Assembly (NCBI GenBank): GCA_015680685.1
Contig: MNCI01026176.1
Span: 1-64,000, forward strand
Direction of reading: 5' to 3'
Source of the DNA: Gnetum montanum
Lineage: Eukaryota > Streptophyta > Gnetopsida > Gnetales > Gnetaceae
Length of the DNA: 64,000 nt
Position numbers and translations under genes: made by a program. Positions 1 through 10,305 of the stretch are shown here, in pieces. Below the pieces are notes generated by a model that made no database searches, was not told where the DNA came from, and saw nothing but the letters and a program-made list of their open reading frames with translations. The stretch's first letter is position 1. Each line of letters starts with the position of its first letter.

Positions 1-336
1 TAAAAGAGTCTCAATAAAACTAAAGGGAAAATTTTATAGGATAATAATCAAGCCTACTATCTTATATGGTATTGAATGTTGGGTAGTACAAAAGAGACAT
101 GAACAAAAAATTAGTGTGGAAAAAATATGAATTCTTAGATAGATATCGAATGTTATAGTAAGAGAAAAACTACATAATACTACATAATACAACTATTATG
201 TAATATAGACATTCCAGAGAGAATTCAAATTGCTCCTATTCTTAAATAAGATACAAGAATGACATTTCAGTTGGTTTGAACATGTACAAAAAAGATTTAA
301 TAATGAGCCTTTTAAAAAAGTTTTCTACATCATTAG
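1..336 (+). pseudogene. LINE (non-LTR) reverse transcriptase C-terminal fragment
   Basis: The plus-strand translation, read with stops and frameshifts, gives the block typical of the end of plant LINE reverse transcriptases: a basic KLKGKFYR stretch, then ILYGIECWVVQKRH, then a degenerate ISVEKI-ILR segment and, near 250-300, a remnant of the WFGHVQRR-like motif. These motifs place it in the region after the RT palm. The fragment is cut at 337 by the start of an LTR. A second copy of the same LINE region occurs at 25185-25502. Seen: the motifs. Inferred: LINE origin. It has several stops and cannot be functional. Confidence 0.7.
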
Positions 337-1286
337 TGATGAGGCATTAGTTGATTTCATTGACACACCCACTTTGATGCAATCACCTTGATGTAGCTAT
401 GTCAATGTAGCTCCCTTGACCTAGCCACTTTGACATAGTCACTTCAAAGCAGGTACATTGACTAAGCCCCATCAACAGATGAAATGATGCGTTGATGAGG
501 CCTCATTGATGCAGTGTCTATTTTTGCCTATAAATATGCATGCTTTCACTGTGTATTGACATTCGTTTGTCAATAGAGTAGCTAAAATTGTGTAGTTTTA
601 TTTTGTAATCTTAGAGAATAGTCAGTGAGTGCCCATAGCGTGGATCTGAGTCAGTTGTATGACATCTTATTTGAGTGGCAATGTGCCTAGACACATTTCA
701 TGAACAAAAATAAGATCAAGATTGATTCTTATTCATTACAACACTTTGACTTAGATTAAATTTCCTTTTCATGAAATTTACATTTAATGTACTTAGTTAA
801 TATTTATGTTTCCATGCATATTAATGAATTGGTAGAATGAGCACAACCAGTTTTGAGCATAAATGCATATTCACTTGGTAATCTTAGTAGCGTTATTGCT
901 TGGTTTGCCTAGTAGCATAGCACTTGTTAATCCCAATTGTGGATACATGGGTTTGTGTTGTGTAAAGTAAGTTGGGAACAAACACTCATCACCCGTAGGC
1001 TAGTTTAGACTTTATCTTTATGATGTTAATTAGATTAAGTAATTGATTTCTCTATTATTGTTAGGAGTAGCATAAGGTTGAAACAACATCAAGAATCATA
1101 TGCCTCGCTTTGGACCAAACCACACGTGACAAAGCTACCACTAGTTCAAGTGGGAAGACAAAAAACTGTGATCAGTGTTTAACGATCTAGATGCATAACT
1201 AGTCCCATCCATGGAATTTGATTGGATCATGAGTGTATGCTTGTGATTCGTATGGTTGAACATAGGGGGTACCTCACTGCTCATCA
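337..1286 (+). repeat. LTR of Athila-like element A (first copy)
   Basis: This 950-bp LTR begins TGATGAG and ends CTCATCA, a 7-bp inverted terminal repeat. A diverged copy lies at 23231-24194. Repeated gatg/gacatag-type words fill the first 180 bp (U3), followed by a TATA box (cctataaatatg, 527-538). One base after the LTR comes a primer-binding site. The 5-bp flank on the left is attag; no matching target duplication was found, because the second LTR runs straight into another internal region. Confidence 0.85.
527..538 (+). promoter_or_regulatory. TATA box of LTR A1
   Basis: The sequence cctataaatatg lies 190 bp into the LTR, right after the repeat-rich U3 segment. The same TATA plus downstream context (tgcatgct) occurs in the partner LTR at about 23441. 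Transcription of element A would start about 30 bp further on. Confidence 0.7.
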
Positions 1287-1287
1287 T

Positions 1288-1305
1288 TGGTGCCATTGCC
1301 AGGGA
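1288..1305 (+). other. Primer-binding site of element A (tRNA-Asp type)
   Basis: The sequence tggtgccattgccaggga starts one base after the LTR end. It differs from the complement of the plant tRNA-Asp 3' end (the Athila-type primer, from general knowledge) at three positions. All three are C-to-T or G-to-A changes in CpG context, as expected from methylcytosine deamination. Confidence 0.75.
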
Positions 1306-1411
1306 TGATATGAGTTATCTAGATTATTTATATCATACATGATTTCTGTAAATGCATTAACGATTTATCTTTTAGAAAATATTAAATCACACACATCATA
1401 AACTAACAACA

Positions 1412-3175
1412 ATGTCTCATCATATAGAGAGAACATTCATTAGAGAACTAATGAGATATATATTGAAGAAAATTGGAGTGACCAACCTTATGCAGGGGTT
1501 TCATATGTTCATGACCACCTTGACTACACTTAAGGACTACATTCACCTAAGGTAGACAATCCTAGAGGAGATGAAATAAGTCCTAGAATAGGGGAGGCCT
1601 CAAGGCCTAGGAACTCCTCAAACCTAGAAAAGATACATCAAGGGACCATGGGGAATACTATAGAAGCCATGGAGACTCTCCTAGTTTCTCATCTTCATCT
1701 TTCTCTTAAATGTCTAGTTTTGATGAAGATGAACATAGTTATAGAGATAGTGCTCCACTATAGGGTTGAAATAAAAATAGAAATCAAAACTAAGGGTAAA
1801 ATCAAAGACATCAAAATGAGCATAGAACAAATTGTTACAAGTAGAGAAATAGACATAGAAATTTCACTACGACATGTTTGATGATAGTGAACCATTGTTG
1901 GCTACTAAGAGCATGACACAGATCATAGAGGTATGATATGAATAACATCCCTAAATTTGAGGGAGGCTATGATTTTGATCCACAACATCATTTGCAAGCA
2001 TTCCATGATGCATACATTTTACAAAACATTAAAATTGGGTGGAAAAAGCTTAAGCTCTTTTCTAGGATGCTAATAGACAAAGAAAAAGTGTGATATAGAT
2101 CATTGAAACCAAATTTAATCCATTAGTGGTCCACAACATTGGAACTCTTTAATGAGAAATACCAAACCTATGTGAGGGTGTCCAAACTAAGGAAACGAAT
2201 CCAAGGATGGAAACAAGAATAATATGAACCCTTGGATATGACCCTAGATAGATACTATTCTCTGTTGAATAAATTTCTAGGCCATGGTTTCTCTCAAGAA
2301 CAACTTTTTCACATCATTTTCACATCATAGATGGGCTTCATAGTCAAACAAGAGAGACCCTTGGGATGTATGCCCAAGGACAAATATATGAACAAGAAAC
2401 TCATTAGATCCAAAAGCTAATCAAGCATGTGGCAAAAGAAGAAGGAGAGCTATGTAAACAAGAGAATGTTGAGAAATATCATAGTGATCCAACTCTTCAA
2501 AAGAAGAGGGTCTATATCTGTGATGAGAAAAAAGAGGTAGCTCTCAATGAGGTGATTCACAACAAAACTTGTTAATACAAAAGTATATCAATGAGCTTGA
2601 AGCAAAGCTAGATAAGATGTTAGAATGGATAAATGAGAAAGTTACAACTTGGGTAGAAATTGTAGAGGAGAGAGTAATGCAAACAAATCAAGTGATCACC
2701 AAAAAAATAAGGAAAAAGAACCAAGAAACAACTAGGAACACCTATCGACAAAAAGGAAAAATGATTGTAGAAGAAGAGGCTTTAGACTCAATCACTAAAA
2801 ACGATGATGGATGTGACATTTTCCTATATGATCATCCAAAGGGCTATTTCCCAATCATGTTACATCTACATGAGTATTGCCTCCTAATTTCGTACAAAAG
2901 AAAATGCCCAAGAAATTACCTTTTTTCACAAGGTAATTATAGACAATCCTACAACCAACCATACCATCTTAGTGGGACTTCTTACTAGCCTCAACACTAT
3001 CATCCAACATAGTGGCAAAACCCATAGTCATGGGGGAGGCCATCATCAAACCAAGCTACCATTATTACTAGCTAAACTTGTATGGATATTATGTTCAACA
3101 ACCTATTTTCCTGACTGGTCCTACTTCCTCTACTTCAAATTGTTACTACCACTCTCTTGAATATCATCTACCTGT
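1412..3175 (+). pseudogene. gag: Element A gag pseudogene (5' part, cut by element E)
   Basis: The gag frame opens at ATG 1412 (MSHH...), about 105 bp after the PBS, and is broken by many stops and frameshifts. The capsid region is readable around 1930-2420, with GGYDFDPQHHLQAFHDA, a WRSLKP-like segment and a DRYYSLLNKFLGHGFSQ stretch. It matches the gag remnants of B (42700-43336) and C (33750-34300) block by block. A basic region and a Gln/Tyr/Pro-rich tail follow at 2569-3175. The tail ends abruptly at 3175, where the LTR of element E begins. Confidence 0.75.
3171..3175. other. Target-site duplication of element E, left copy (CCTGT)
   Basis: The five bases just outside the left LTR are CCTGT. 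The right flank (20437-20441) is CCCGT. One C-to-T transition separates them. Confidence 0.6.
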
Positions 3176-4409
3176 TGTACCGTCTGAAATCATCGGTCTC
3201 CGGCTGGAAGGAAACAAAGACCATGGGATCACTGGACACGCACAGAAGATCCTACCGTCGCCTGAGGGCAAGCTGGAATGAACGAAGGTAGAGTACCTTG
3301 GATGGTCCGCATGTGGATCAAGCAAGGATTTCCCCGAATGTACACCGAGGTGTTATACGCTGGGTTATACGTGAATGTCATAACAGACGTAAAATAGAGC
3401 GTAAACAGCGTAACTGATGCGAACAGAGCTTAAACGTACAAGAGCGTAAATAGAATACATGCAACGATTAATGTAAATTGTAATAGATTTTAGGAAGAAA
3501 ATTTAACAATGGCATTTCAAAAGGAGAGTACAATGCACCGGTCTAACGCAGTTGTGGTTGGACACAAGGCGGACGAAAAGCCCCGGTGGATGCAGGGATG
3601 ACTGTAGGCTAGTTCACCCTATAGGCACAGCGTAGAGGCTGTATGCTCAGCGTACAGGGTTGTCCAGCATATAAGGTTTTCTGCTCTGGTTCTCAGCGTC
3701 TGTGCTCTCTGGTTTGCTCTAGAATTTTTTGCCAACCGACCTAGATCTAGTGAAAAATTGGGGCTTTATACAGGTTTTGACGTTAGACTCAGGTTGGGTG
3801 ACACATGGCGCATTGACTGGGTGCAAAATGTTGAAATTTACAAGTGTACAACATGTTACATCTGCAGGGCGTATACGCTGTGTCTGGTGGGCATAGACTC
3901 TAGGCGTATACGATGGATGTGTTGGGCGTATAGGCTGGGCGTATATGCTGTGGATGCTGAGCGTATATGCTATGCTGATGGATGCTAGCCGTATACGTTG
4001 GGGCGTATATGCTGATGGTGGCTCTGTTCGTGCGAATTGCTGCCTTGTACCAAGTCTTGCTCTGCAGTGCTGTCTCCATGCCATCCTCGGGGATTGCATT
4101 TCGGGCGTATACATCAGTTGTACGTGCTGAGTGTACATGTGAGGCATGTACGCTGGACATCTACGCTGAGAATGTCGGGTGTATACGCTATGATCTTGGG
4201 CGTATACGCTGTGAATGTGAACTTTGAGCATATACACTGAGAATGTAATCTTGGGCGTATACGCTGAGACTGCATACTTAGTGAAAATTAAGTATCTCGA
4301 TCTCCGAAGTTGCCATGTTTGACATCAGATATAGCCATGGTCGTCTATGGGTCCCAGGGACCTGCTTCTTGTTGGGCAAGTACTAAGCTCGAAATTTTGT
4401 GATGTTTCA
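3176..4409 (-). repeat. 3' LTR of element E
   Basis: A 1234-bp LTR that reads TGAAACATC...GGTACA on the minus strand. Its U3 (about 4290-3840) is packed with the 10-bp palindrome GCGTATACGC and variants. A minus-strand TATA box (tgtataaag, about 3765-3775) follows. The R/U5 part contains GCGTAAAC words near 3360-3450. It pairs with 19177-20436 over its whole length. Open frames over the U3 array (rich in YTP, YAQ and HIRP) are artefacts of the repeat. Confidence 0.88.
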
Positions 4410-4463
4410 TTGGCCCCTCTTTGTTGACGCTTCGAGGAATCAACCCAAGAAGCGTCGACAAAG
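4410..4463 (-). other. Polypurine tract of E with adjoining hairpin
   Basis: On the minus strand, AACAAAGAGGGGCCAA directly precedes the 3' LTR start, as expected for the plus-strand primer. Just upstream, 4419-4433 and 4449-4463 form a 15-bp stem (ctttgttgacgcttc with gaagcgtcgacaaag, one mismatch) around a 15-nt loop. One arm of the stem overlaps the start of the PPT. Element D has the same PPT at 40443-40457 and a weaker version of the stem. Confidence 0.65.
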
Positions 4464-5690
4464 AAGTGCAAAACACCACAAGCACCTCGATAGAGACTTT
4501 ATCCATTGCCACTTGACTAGACGTCATCGCACCATGTTCAGTAGTACAGGGGATTTAGAGAAGTAAAATTTGCATCTAGATAGGATCGTGGAGATTGCGG
4601 GGATTGGGAATTGACCAAGGGATTGTGCTTGGCAAAGGGGATGCTCTGGAGTGTATCATGTTGATCCTTGTTAATAGCCATTATTTAGCAGACTCGGAAT
4701 CCAGACATGCAATATGCATCTTTTGGCGGAACAAGACTTTTGGTTAGTGTCCAAGAGGACTTGTTGGCAAGACCAAAGCCACATGATGATGCGTTGCATT
4801 CTTTGGAGGAATAGGACCCTTGTTTGATTTTTTAGGGGGAACCTATTGGCGGAGAGCCAAAGCCATGCAACTGGATGTTTCTAGAGTTTTTTTGACATGA
4901 GTACTTGGTTCCAAGGCAACTGCCTTCCCGCCTGGGGCTTGTGTGGGAAGTGCCAATTTTTTTTTTGGAAAGAAGTGTTGTTTTGACCTTGTACTCATGC
5001 TCCAGTGTTGTGTTGTGTGTTGCAACTACTTCAAAGTGTTACAGTGCGCAACAGCATGCTCAAAGTTTTGAATGTACTAGGTGTATCAAAGGCATGGCTG
5101 AGTAGAGTATGCTCGTGAATAGATAGCGGATGTATTAGGAAATGGGGATGTACTAGTAAATAGCTTGACTAAGTCTTACCACGTGTGCTTTGAACAACGT
5201 CTCACCTTGCTGCTTATGATGAAATGCATTCTTGTACGAACACTTCTGAGTGTCATCCTGCAAACATAACTCCAAGGAGACAAGAAAACCATGAGTGAGT
5301 TAACGAGCTTAGACTTAAATAGCTACAGATGGAACAAAGACACTGGAGGAGATTTCAGGCACTGTGTATGAATAGCAGCAATGTTGGTAGGATCGTCTAA
5401 TGGCGAGCGATGTAGTGATTCTAATGGAGTTTGAATGTGGCCGCGGATTGAGGAACCAGAGCTGAACTTGCCAGTTTATAGTCTTAGCGGACTATCATGG
5501 GTTAGTTTGATGTCATGACCCATTGGACATTGCCCGTTTAGCGTCGTGGCAGACGATACATTGCCAGTTTCTAGTCTTGGTGAACCGTGAAGAGGTAAAC
5601 TAGTTTATAGTCTTAGCGGACTCTGGTGGATGCAACGGTGGTAGTTTACTGTCGTGCCAGACGGGTGCTAGTTTATCGTCATTGCGGACA
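4464..5690 (-). other. 3' untranslated region of E, proximal part
   Basis: No coding sequence is recognised between the PPT hairpin and the satellite array. The short frames here have no supporting motifs. From about 5470 onward, loose copies of an 'agtttatagtcttagcggac' word appear and lead into the ordered array at 5699. Long, variable 3' UTRs are typical of Tat-lineage elements. Confidence 0.5.
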
Positions 5691-5698
5691 CTGTGTGG

Positions 5699-6052
5699 TA
5701 TCAGTTTATCATCATGATGCCAGGACGGGCTGTGGTATCAGTTTTAAGTCATAATCCAGGACTGTTCTATGGTATCAATTTACTGTCATGATTCCAGGAT
5801 GAGCTGTGGTATCGATTTTAAGTCATGATCCAGGATTGTTCTATGGTATCAGTTTACCGTCGTGATTCCAGGACGAGCTGTGGTATCAGTTTAAGTCATG
5901 ATCCAGGACTGTTCTATGGTATCAGTTTACTGTCATGATTCCAGGACGAGCTGTGGTATCAGTTTAAGTTATGATCCAGGACTGTTCTATGGTATCAGTT
6001 TACCGTCATGATTCCAGGACAAGCTGTGGTATTAGTTTATAGTCGTGACTCC
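5699..6052. repeat. 3'-UTR satellite array, 36/37-bp units forming 73-bp dimers
   Basis: Units starting with TATCAGTTTA recur at 5773, 5810, 5847, 5884, 5920, 5957, 5993 and 6030, so the spacing is 36 or 37 bp. Two unit types alternate: one with GTCATGATTCCAGGACGAGCTGTGG and a shorter one with AGTCATGATCCAGGACTG. Together they give a dimeric repeat of about 73 bp. Tat/Ogre 3' UTRs are known sources of satellite repeats. Degenerate copies extend left to about 5470. Confidence 0.8.
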
Positions 6053-6079
6053 AGGACTCGCACGAACCTAAGCTTGTAC

Positions 6080-7271
6080 TCAAATGTAGAACGGTTTCAG
6101 GTACAAGTGATTGGTTGGATTGGCAAGCTCATTCCCTTCCATATCAGCTAACTTAAATGTTCCGTTGTCAAATGCTTTAGTGACCAAGTAGGGCCCTTCC
6201 CAGTTGGCTGAGAATTTGTCCGGGTGTTCCCGAATAGCCTTAAGTACAAGATCGTCTTCTTTGATGGGGCGCTTATGAATGTCATGCCGATGTTGCTGCC
6301 ATTGTTGTTTTTGGTACCATTCAATCTAATCGAGTGCACGTATGCGTTCCTCCTCCACTGAGTCTAGGTCAATGATGCGCATGTCATTGTTTTGTCCTTC
6401 GTCAAGGAGTCTAGAAAGTGTGACCCTTAAAGATGGTACCTGTAATTTCAGAGGTAAAAAAACTTCTGAACCATAAACAAAACTATATGGTGTTTTACCT
6501 GTTGAAGTTCGATGTGTAGTACGGTATGCCCACAATGCGTATACCAATTGTTCGTGCCATCTTCTCTTGCTTTGGGTAAGCATCTTTTTAAGTATTGTAA
6601 TAATGGTTTTGTTTGTTGCCTCTGCTTGCCCATTGCTCTGAGGGTAGTAAGGGGATGAAAACGAATGTTTGATCCCCAGACTTTCACAAAAGGTTTTGGT
6701 TTCGGCACTGCTAAATTGTGGCCCGTTATCAGTGATGATTGTCATGGGAATGCCAAAACAGGTTACAATATTTTCGAGAATGAAATTGCACACGTGTTTA
6801 GATGTAGTTTTTCGAAGGGGAGAAGCTTCTACCCACTTCGTGAAATATTCCGTTATGGTTATGATGGAACTATGCCCTATAGAAGATGAGCGTATTATTG
6901 GTCCGATAAGGTCCAACACCCACTTTTGAAAGGGCCATGTGATTTGTGTCGTGTGCAACTCATTTGGTGGGACATGGATTAGATTACCATGTCTTTGGCA
7001 GGTACAACATGTTTTAGCTTTGGAAAGGCAGTCATACTCCATGTGTGGCCAATAATAACCTAAGCGTCTAATCTTTGTTGCCATTGCTTTTGGTGTTATG
7101 TGTCCTCGACATAGTCCATCGTGTAACGATGGTTTGGGCATCAGTACTACCAATGCATGTTAGCAATATGCCTTTGTAGGATTGACGACACAACATGTCT
7201 TCTACCAGTGCATATTTCTTAGAATTTTTTCGCACTGCATCCTTTTGTGTATTTGTTAGGTGTTGTGGTGT
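6080..7271 (-). pseudogene. pol: Element E integrase (pol C-terminal part)
   Basis: This part inserts retrotransposon cDNA. The zinc-binding module shows H-x6-H (HDGLCRGH) and C-x2-C (CCTC). The catalytic core keeps the DDE residues: D in LDLIGP, D in ITDNGPQFSS and E in NGQAEATNK. A C-terminal GPY/F-type segment (NWEGPYLV) ends at the stop at 6080. The frame is broken only around 7150-7270, by a stop and a frameshift just before the zinc module. The core frame 7153-6326 is open, so this is the best-preserved integrase in the window, but it sits downstream of a broken RT. Confidence 0.88.
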
Positions 7272-8333
7272 TTAGCCGCGTAGAAGGTACTCTTTTATGT
7301 TGTCATACCATTCTATTGTGTGTGTTGTACTAACAGATGCAATCGGCAACATGTCAAGAGTATCAGTTATTGGTTCGGCACAATTAATTGTGGAGCTTGG
7401 TAATGTATGGAACATGTCAGGAGATATGTTTAATGCTAACGTGGCCAGTGCATCTACGATGGTATTATCATTTCTAGAGACATGTTGCACATCGATGTTT
7501 TCAAATCGCCTCATTAGGTGTTTTTCCAAGTCACAATATGGTTGTAAGTGTTGCACTTTACATGTATAGATACCCGTGATTTGGTTTAAGATTAGTTGTG
7601 AGTCTCCTTTGACTACAAGCCGTGTGATGTCTGAAGCCAGTGCTACCACGAGACCTCTAAGGAGACCTTTGTACTTTGCTATGTTGTTGGTACAATGAAA
7701 ATTGAAATGATAAGCAAAGGGTCTGATCTCCCTGGAGGGATAGGTGATGACAGCGGCAACACTTCCCCCTCGAGAGGTGGATGCTCCATCAAAGTTTAGA
7801 ATGGCATCGTAATCATTGGGTACTATGTCTATTGCGCTTACGTTCTCATCCGGGAATTTTGGCTCTATTTTCGTTTGATCGTGCATTGGTGACGTGGCCA
7901 TTTGATTTGCTATGGCTTGACCCTTGACTGATGATTGCACTATGTAGTGCAGGTCAAACTTAGCTATCATGGCTTTCCAACGGGCTATCCGACTTGTTTC
8001 ATAAATGTTTCCTATGATGGCTCTGAGCACATTATCCTTGCAGATTATGTTAACTTGGTTATGGAAGAGGTAATGTCGCCATTTCCTTAAAGAAAAGACC
8101 AAAGCTCAACATGAGCTCTCCACCTCGTTATACTTTTTCTCGTGGGAAACTAATGCATGGCTTAAGTAATATACAGGGACTTCGGTTCCATCATCCTATT
8201 TTTGGCAAAGAATAGATGCGATTGACGAATCCGAAGTGGCGAGGTAGATGTAAAACGGTTTATCATTTCGAGGTGGATAAACTGTGGGCATTCGAGCAAG
8301 TGTCATTTAAATGTTATCGAATGCTTCTTGGCA
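7272..8333 (-). pseudogene. pol: Element E RNase H and second (archaeal-type) RNase H
   Basis: 8333-8103 holds the degenerate first RNase H, with YYLSHAL and KYNEVE motifs and several stops. 8102-7272 is open and holds the connection plus the second RNase H characteristic of Tat elements: NFDGAST (first Asp), KGDSQLILNQI (Asp) and NDNTIVDALATLA (Asp). The Glu expected in the NNxAEY motif is Lys here (NNIAKYKG). Element D has the same Lys (NNVAKFEG). The enzyme removes RNA from RNA/DNA hybrids; without this Glu, activity is doubtful. Confidence 0.85.
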
Positions 8334-9479
8334 CTATGAAGTCCATTCAAAATGGATGTTCTTGCGTAACAAGTGATTCATAGGTTTTAATTTGTCTGTT
8401 AGTTTCTCTATGAAACGCCTGATAAATTGTAATCTACCTTGTAGACCTCGAAGTTCGGTAAGGTTGCCGGGTGGTTTCAGGTTTGTTATGGCCTTAACCT
8501 TATCGGGGTCTATTTGTATCCCTGCTTCTAAGGCTATAAACCCAAGCATTTTTCCTATTTTGACACTGAAGACACATTTCTTTGGGTTAAGTCTCAGTTC
8601 ATACTTTAAACAACGATTTAATACTAGGTCAAGATCTTGTACATGTTGTTCCGATGTTTTTGATTTAACCACAATGTAGTCCACGTAGTCGTTGAGCGAG
8701 TGTAACATATAATCGCTAAAAATGAATGTCATCATCCTTTGATACGTGGCCCCAACGTTCTTGAGACCGAAGGGCATCATTGTATAACAGAAGGTTCCCC
8801 ATGGTGTCATAAAGGTAGTCCGGAGCTGATGCTCCGGGTTGATACGTATTTGATTGTATCCCGAGAAGCCATCCATAAAAGATAATAGCACATGCCCAGT
8901 GGTCGAGTCAACNGTCTTTTGTGCCTTTTGTTTTACCGGCCTCAATTTCAGATCAAGGATGATGTTATGCTGGACAATTCGAGGATCTAATCCGGGCATG
9001 TCCGTGTATGACCAAGCAAATGCTTTAATGTTGTCCCTAAGCATGTCCTCAATGTATTTGGCTAGTTGAGGTTGTAGTAATGTGCTTAATTTTAATATTT
9101 TAATTTCCCCATCGGGCATGGTGATGGAGGTTTCGGCCAATGGGTCTTCGGTGATATTTTCAGCTTCTATGTTAAGGGGCCTTGTCATACCTTTGTAGTT
9201 ATCTATTGTTTGCTGTGTTGAGGCTATGAATGCATTGTCCATTGATAAACTTAAGTGGATGAGGTTTATGTCGATGTCCCTTGCAATTTTGCCATATGGT
9301 CCATCAATGATTAACGGTGCGGCTAAATGCTGGCAATCCATTAGGCTTGCTCTTGCCAATAAATAGAGAGCAGAATGAGCTAATGGGTATTGTTCCATGT
9401 TCTTTGGCAATTTAAATTGTGTGTACATGCATGATGGTGGTTTATCGTCACACCGGGACACATGGCATTTTAAGGCCAT
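8334..9479 (-). pseudogene. pol: Element E reverse transcriptase with missing fingers segment
   Basis: The frame starts at 9479 with a pre-RT linker that aligns with element D (AFAWSYTDMPGLDPRIVQHNI) and continues into RT motifs LLSFMDGFSGYNQI, TTFMTPWGTFCYTMMPFGLKN and YVDYIVVKS. The YxDD box is YVDY, so the second catalytic Asp is lost. At the single N (8913) the frame jumps from VKQKAQK to VDSTTGH. In element D about 70 codons lie between these points, including the RICTDFHDLNKA motif. Those residues are missing, either by deletion or through a collapsed assembly gap. Confidence 0.88.
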
Positions 9480-9700
9480 ACCGGGCCGTGGGTGGTAGTT
9501 TAATGCCTTACCGGGCCGAATGTAATCCGTAGGTGGCAGTTTAATGCCTTACCGGGCCGAATGGGGTTTGTATGTAGCAGTTTAGGGCCTTACCGGACCG
9601 TCATGATAGTTTAAGGGCATACCGGGCCGTCATGGCAGTTTAAGGCCATACCGAGCCGTAATATGTACACAGGAGAGTTTGTGCTGGAATGTTCGATGTG
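9480..9700. repeat. Short direct repeats flanking the antisense gene (left block)
   Basis: At least five copies of a word of the form agTTTAAggccnTACCGGgCCG occur between 9440 and 9660, spaced irregularly by 30-55 bp. Related copies flank the other side of the antisense gene (14430-14650). The TAAACT core also occurs in the 3'-UTR array of E and in element D. The block separates the pol linker from RT. Confidence 0.6.
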
Positions 9701-10174
9701 GATATCTGAAATTGAGTTTACAGGGAAACTGGGATGTAGTAATTTTTCTTTGTTTTAAATATATATATATTTTTATATTTTTTTGAGCAAATTTTAATTA
9801 AAATAAGTAAAAAAAAGACAAAAAGAGGCAAAAAGTGACAAACTGCGAGGCGGCGGTGGCGGCAGCGGCAGAGCGCTATATAAAGGGGGGAGCGTCATTT
9901 GTTATTGAATTTGCAGTGTAATCTCGAGTGTAAAATCCGAGCATAGACAACCCAGTGTAAGCGTAAACCAGTAAACCCTGGCGTAAGCGTAAGAGTGAGC
10001 GTAAAACCCAAACCCTGAGCGTAGACGCAAACTACTAAATCTCAGCGTAGACGCAGAGCATAGAGGTTCAAGCGTCGGTGTAGAGACTCAGACTCCGATG
10101 TAGAGGCTTAGCGTAGGCGTAAATGGTTTCAACCCTCAGCGTAAAATGTTTGTCCCAGTGTAGAGGATGCCGAG
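9701..10174 (+). promoter_or_regulatory. Promoter and 5' leader of the antisense gene in E
   Basis: A plus-strand TATA box (ctatataaag, 9876-9885) sits in a locally GC-rich stretch after an AT-rich tract (9745-9830). Downstream, 9940-10160 carries about ten GCGTAAAC/GCGTAGAC-type words, the same family of words found in R/U5 of E's LTR. The first good ATG after the TATA box is at 10175 (context gagATGGGA). Transcription from here would run against the retroelement's own RNA. Confidence 0.6.
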
Positions 10175-10305
10175 ATGGGAAAAGGCAAGGAAGTGGAAGG
10201 TCAGGGGAGGAAGGGATCTGACCTGACCTTTGCAGAGGAGAGCGAGGCCATGCTGCAGTGTCTGCCTAGGCCAAGGATTCCATCGTGGCCTAGATCGTCA
10301 CACAG

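Noticed and set aside
3719-4240. Several overlapping open frames on both strands with peptides rich in YTP, YAQ and HIRP
   Set aside because: They are translations of the GCGTATACGC palindrome array in the LTR U3, open in many frames by composition. The same frames appear in the partner LTR (19749-20302).
6665-6929. Plus-strand open frames opposite the integrase of E
   Set aside because: They are shadows of the well-supported integrase frame on the minus strand.
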